Origin: WTFY01 sp965220875
Lineage (GTDB): Bacteria; Pseudomonadota; Gammaproteobacteria; UBA4575
DNA length: 64,000 nt
Assembly: GCA_965220875.1 (NCBI GenBank)
Contig: OZ244849.1
Span: forward strand, 806,001 to 870,000
Reading direction: 5' to 3'
The position numbers and the translations under genes were made by a program. Shown here piece by piece: positions 63,073-64,000 of the stretch. The number at the start of each line of letters is the position of its first letter. Position 1 is the first letter of the stretch. Under the pieces are notes generated by a model, which was given only the letters and a program-made list of their open reading frames with translations, had not been told where the DNA came from and did not search any database.

Positions 63073-64000
63073 ATGCTGAGAGTATTTCAACAAGCTTTGA
63101 TACTGGGCCTGGTGGTGATCCTGACTCCCGTATCGGGTGCCCCGGCTGCCGGGTCAAACAATCTGGTCCTGCCGACACTTGCCCCGATGCTGGAGAAGAC
63201 TACCCCTGCAGTTGTCAATATTTCCACTACGGGCAAAGTCATCGTTCGCGACCCGTTTTTTGATGACCCGTTCTTTAGGCGGTTTTTCGATGTGCCTGAG
63301 CAGCGCCGTGAACGGCGCATTAGAGGATTGGGATCGGGTGTCATAGTGGATGCTGGTAACGGTTACATCGTGACGAACTCGCACGTTATTGACAAGGCCG
63401 AAGACATAGTTGTGACACTGGAGGATGGACAGCGTTTCAATGCGAAGGTCATCGGCAAGGATCCCGATGCGGACATCGCAGTGATCCAGATTGATGCAGA
63501 GCGGCTGACCGAGATCGCACTCGGGGATTCAGACAACCTCCGACAGGGAGATTTCGTGGTAGCGATCGGCAATCCTTTCGGGTTGGGCCAAACAGTAACG
63601 TCCGGCATAGTGAGCGCCCTCGGGCGTAGCGGGCTCGGCATTGAATCGTATGAAGACTTCATCCAGACCGATGCGTCCATCAATCCAGGCAATTCAGGCG
63701 GTGCACTGGTGAATCTGCGAGGGGAGCTCATTGGTATCAATACGGCCATTTACGGATCAGGCGGCGGCAACATAGGGATCGGGTTTGCAATACCGGTCAA
63801 TATGGCCAGGCAGATCATTTCCCAGTTGGTTGAGCATGGCGAGGTCAGAAGGGGTCGACTCGGGTTTGTCGTGCAGGACCTGACCCCTGAACTGGCCGAG
63901 GCATTCGGTGTAGCCCGCAAGAAGGGTGTGGTGGTGGCACGCGTTGAAGCAAAATCTCCGGCACAGAAAGCAGGCATAAGGGTGGGTGATGTCATCATCG
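63073..64000 (+). CDS. DegP/DegQ-family periplasmic serine protease (3' end cut)
   Basis: ATG 63073 opens a frame to the window edge (309 codons). A signal peptide (about 1-24) is followed by the trypsin-like domain with catalytic triad H104 (TNSHVID), D134 (DADIAVIQI) and S208 (NPGNSGGALV). A PDZ domain starts near residue 255 and is cut by the window. The family degrades or refolds misfolded envelope proteins. A TATAAT at 63029-63034 may be its -10 element. It follows dnaJ by 57 bases. Confidence 0.93.
   Translation, partial: MLRVFQQALILGLVVILTPVSGAPAAGSNNLVLPTLAPMLEKTTPAVVNISTTGKVIVRDPFFDDPFFRRFFDVPEQRRERRIRGLGSGVIVDAGNGYIVTNSHVIDKAEDIVVTLEDGQRFNAKVIGKDPDADIAVIQIDAERLTEIALGDSDNLRQGDFVVAIGNPFGLGQTVTSGIVSALGRSGLGIESYEDFIQTDASINPGNSGGALVNLRGELIGINTAIYGSGGGNIGIGFAIPVNMARQIISQLVEHGEVRRGRLGFVVQDLTPELAEAFGVARKKGVVVARVEAKSPAQKAGIRVGDVII

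Noticed and set aside
1..64000. CRISPR arrays, tRNA, rRNA, insertion sequences or prophage genes
   Set aside because: No regular repeat-spacer pattern, tRNA cloverleaf, transposase or phage structural gene was recognised by eye; XerC is the chromosomal dimer-resolution type.

Overview
The window reads as chromosome of a gammaproteobacterium with roughly 55-60% GC. The evidence is gene content and order: hemCDXY, lptM-lysA-dapF-DUF484-xerC-hslVU, ubiE-ubiJ-ubiB, polA, engB-cytochrome c4-dsbA, priA, rpmE, rph and yicC. Most of these lie near oriC in gammaproteobacteria. Aerobic respiration is indicated by ubiquinone genes, three c-type cytochrome genes and heme synthesis. The genus cannot be fixed from the sequence. 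No CRISPR array, insertion sequence, prophage, tRNA or rRNA was recognised.

1-5.6 kb (minus strand): the start of an MnhE/MrpE antiporter subunit, then hmuS-hemC-hemD-hemX-hemY. 5.8-20.5 kb (almost all plus): argH, lptM-lysA, a methyltransferase, dapF-DUF484-xerC, hslVU, DUF971, ubiE-ubiJ-ubiB and a UvrD helicase. An esterase gene on minus faces argH. 20.6-24.9 kb: a TakP-like TRAP binding protein plus a 79-residue membrane protein on plus, converging on the permease genes dctQM and a homoserine kinase on minus. 25.1-27.9 kb: polA, whose proofreading site looks degraded.

28-32.7 kb: an iron-responsive locus. An LbtU-like outer-membrane porin and an imelysin are transcribed away from a di-heme (DUF1111) oxidoreductase, with a perfect 7-1-7 Fur box in the shared promoter region. 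A 500-base spacer with an array of hairpins follows. 32.7-37.7 kb: engB, cytochrome c4, dsbA, an NCS2 permease fused to an RsbW-like ATPase-type domain carrying a 150-bp tandem duplication, cytochrome c5 and ubiK. 38.3-40.2 kb: a sigma54 promoter, a decayed TorF-type porin gene, glnK and amtB. 40.3-48.8 kb: speE/speA (polyamines), ycgL, nadA, a long-chain acyl-CoA synthetase, a SPOR protein and argS.

48.9-60 kb: priA, an HNH nuclease, hemH, a fructosamine-kinase-family protein, a 5'-3' exonuclease, an M48 lipoprotein protease, rpmE, an AT-rich spacer with clustered DnaA boxes, hemW, rdgB and rph. 60-64 kb: yicC, a one-domain asparaginase-like protein, and a stress cluster of hsp20 (behind a textbook sigma32 promoter), a CbpA-type dnaJ and a DegP/DegQ protease cut by the window end.

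Together these genes cover heme and iron supply (hemCDXY, hemH, hemW, hmuS, porin-imelysin-DHOR), quinone synthesis (ubiE, ubiJ, ubiB, ubiK), DNA maintenance (polA, uvrD, priA, xerC, exonuclease) and protein quality control (hslVU, hsp20, dnaJ, degP). The least ordinary points are the Fur-controlled locus, the NCS2 fusion with its duplication and missing standard start codon, the PolA active-site losses, the porin remnant before glnK, and the DnaA-box cluster near 57.2 kb.
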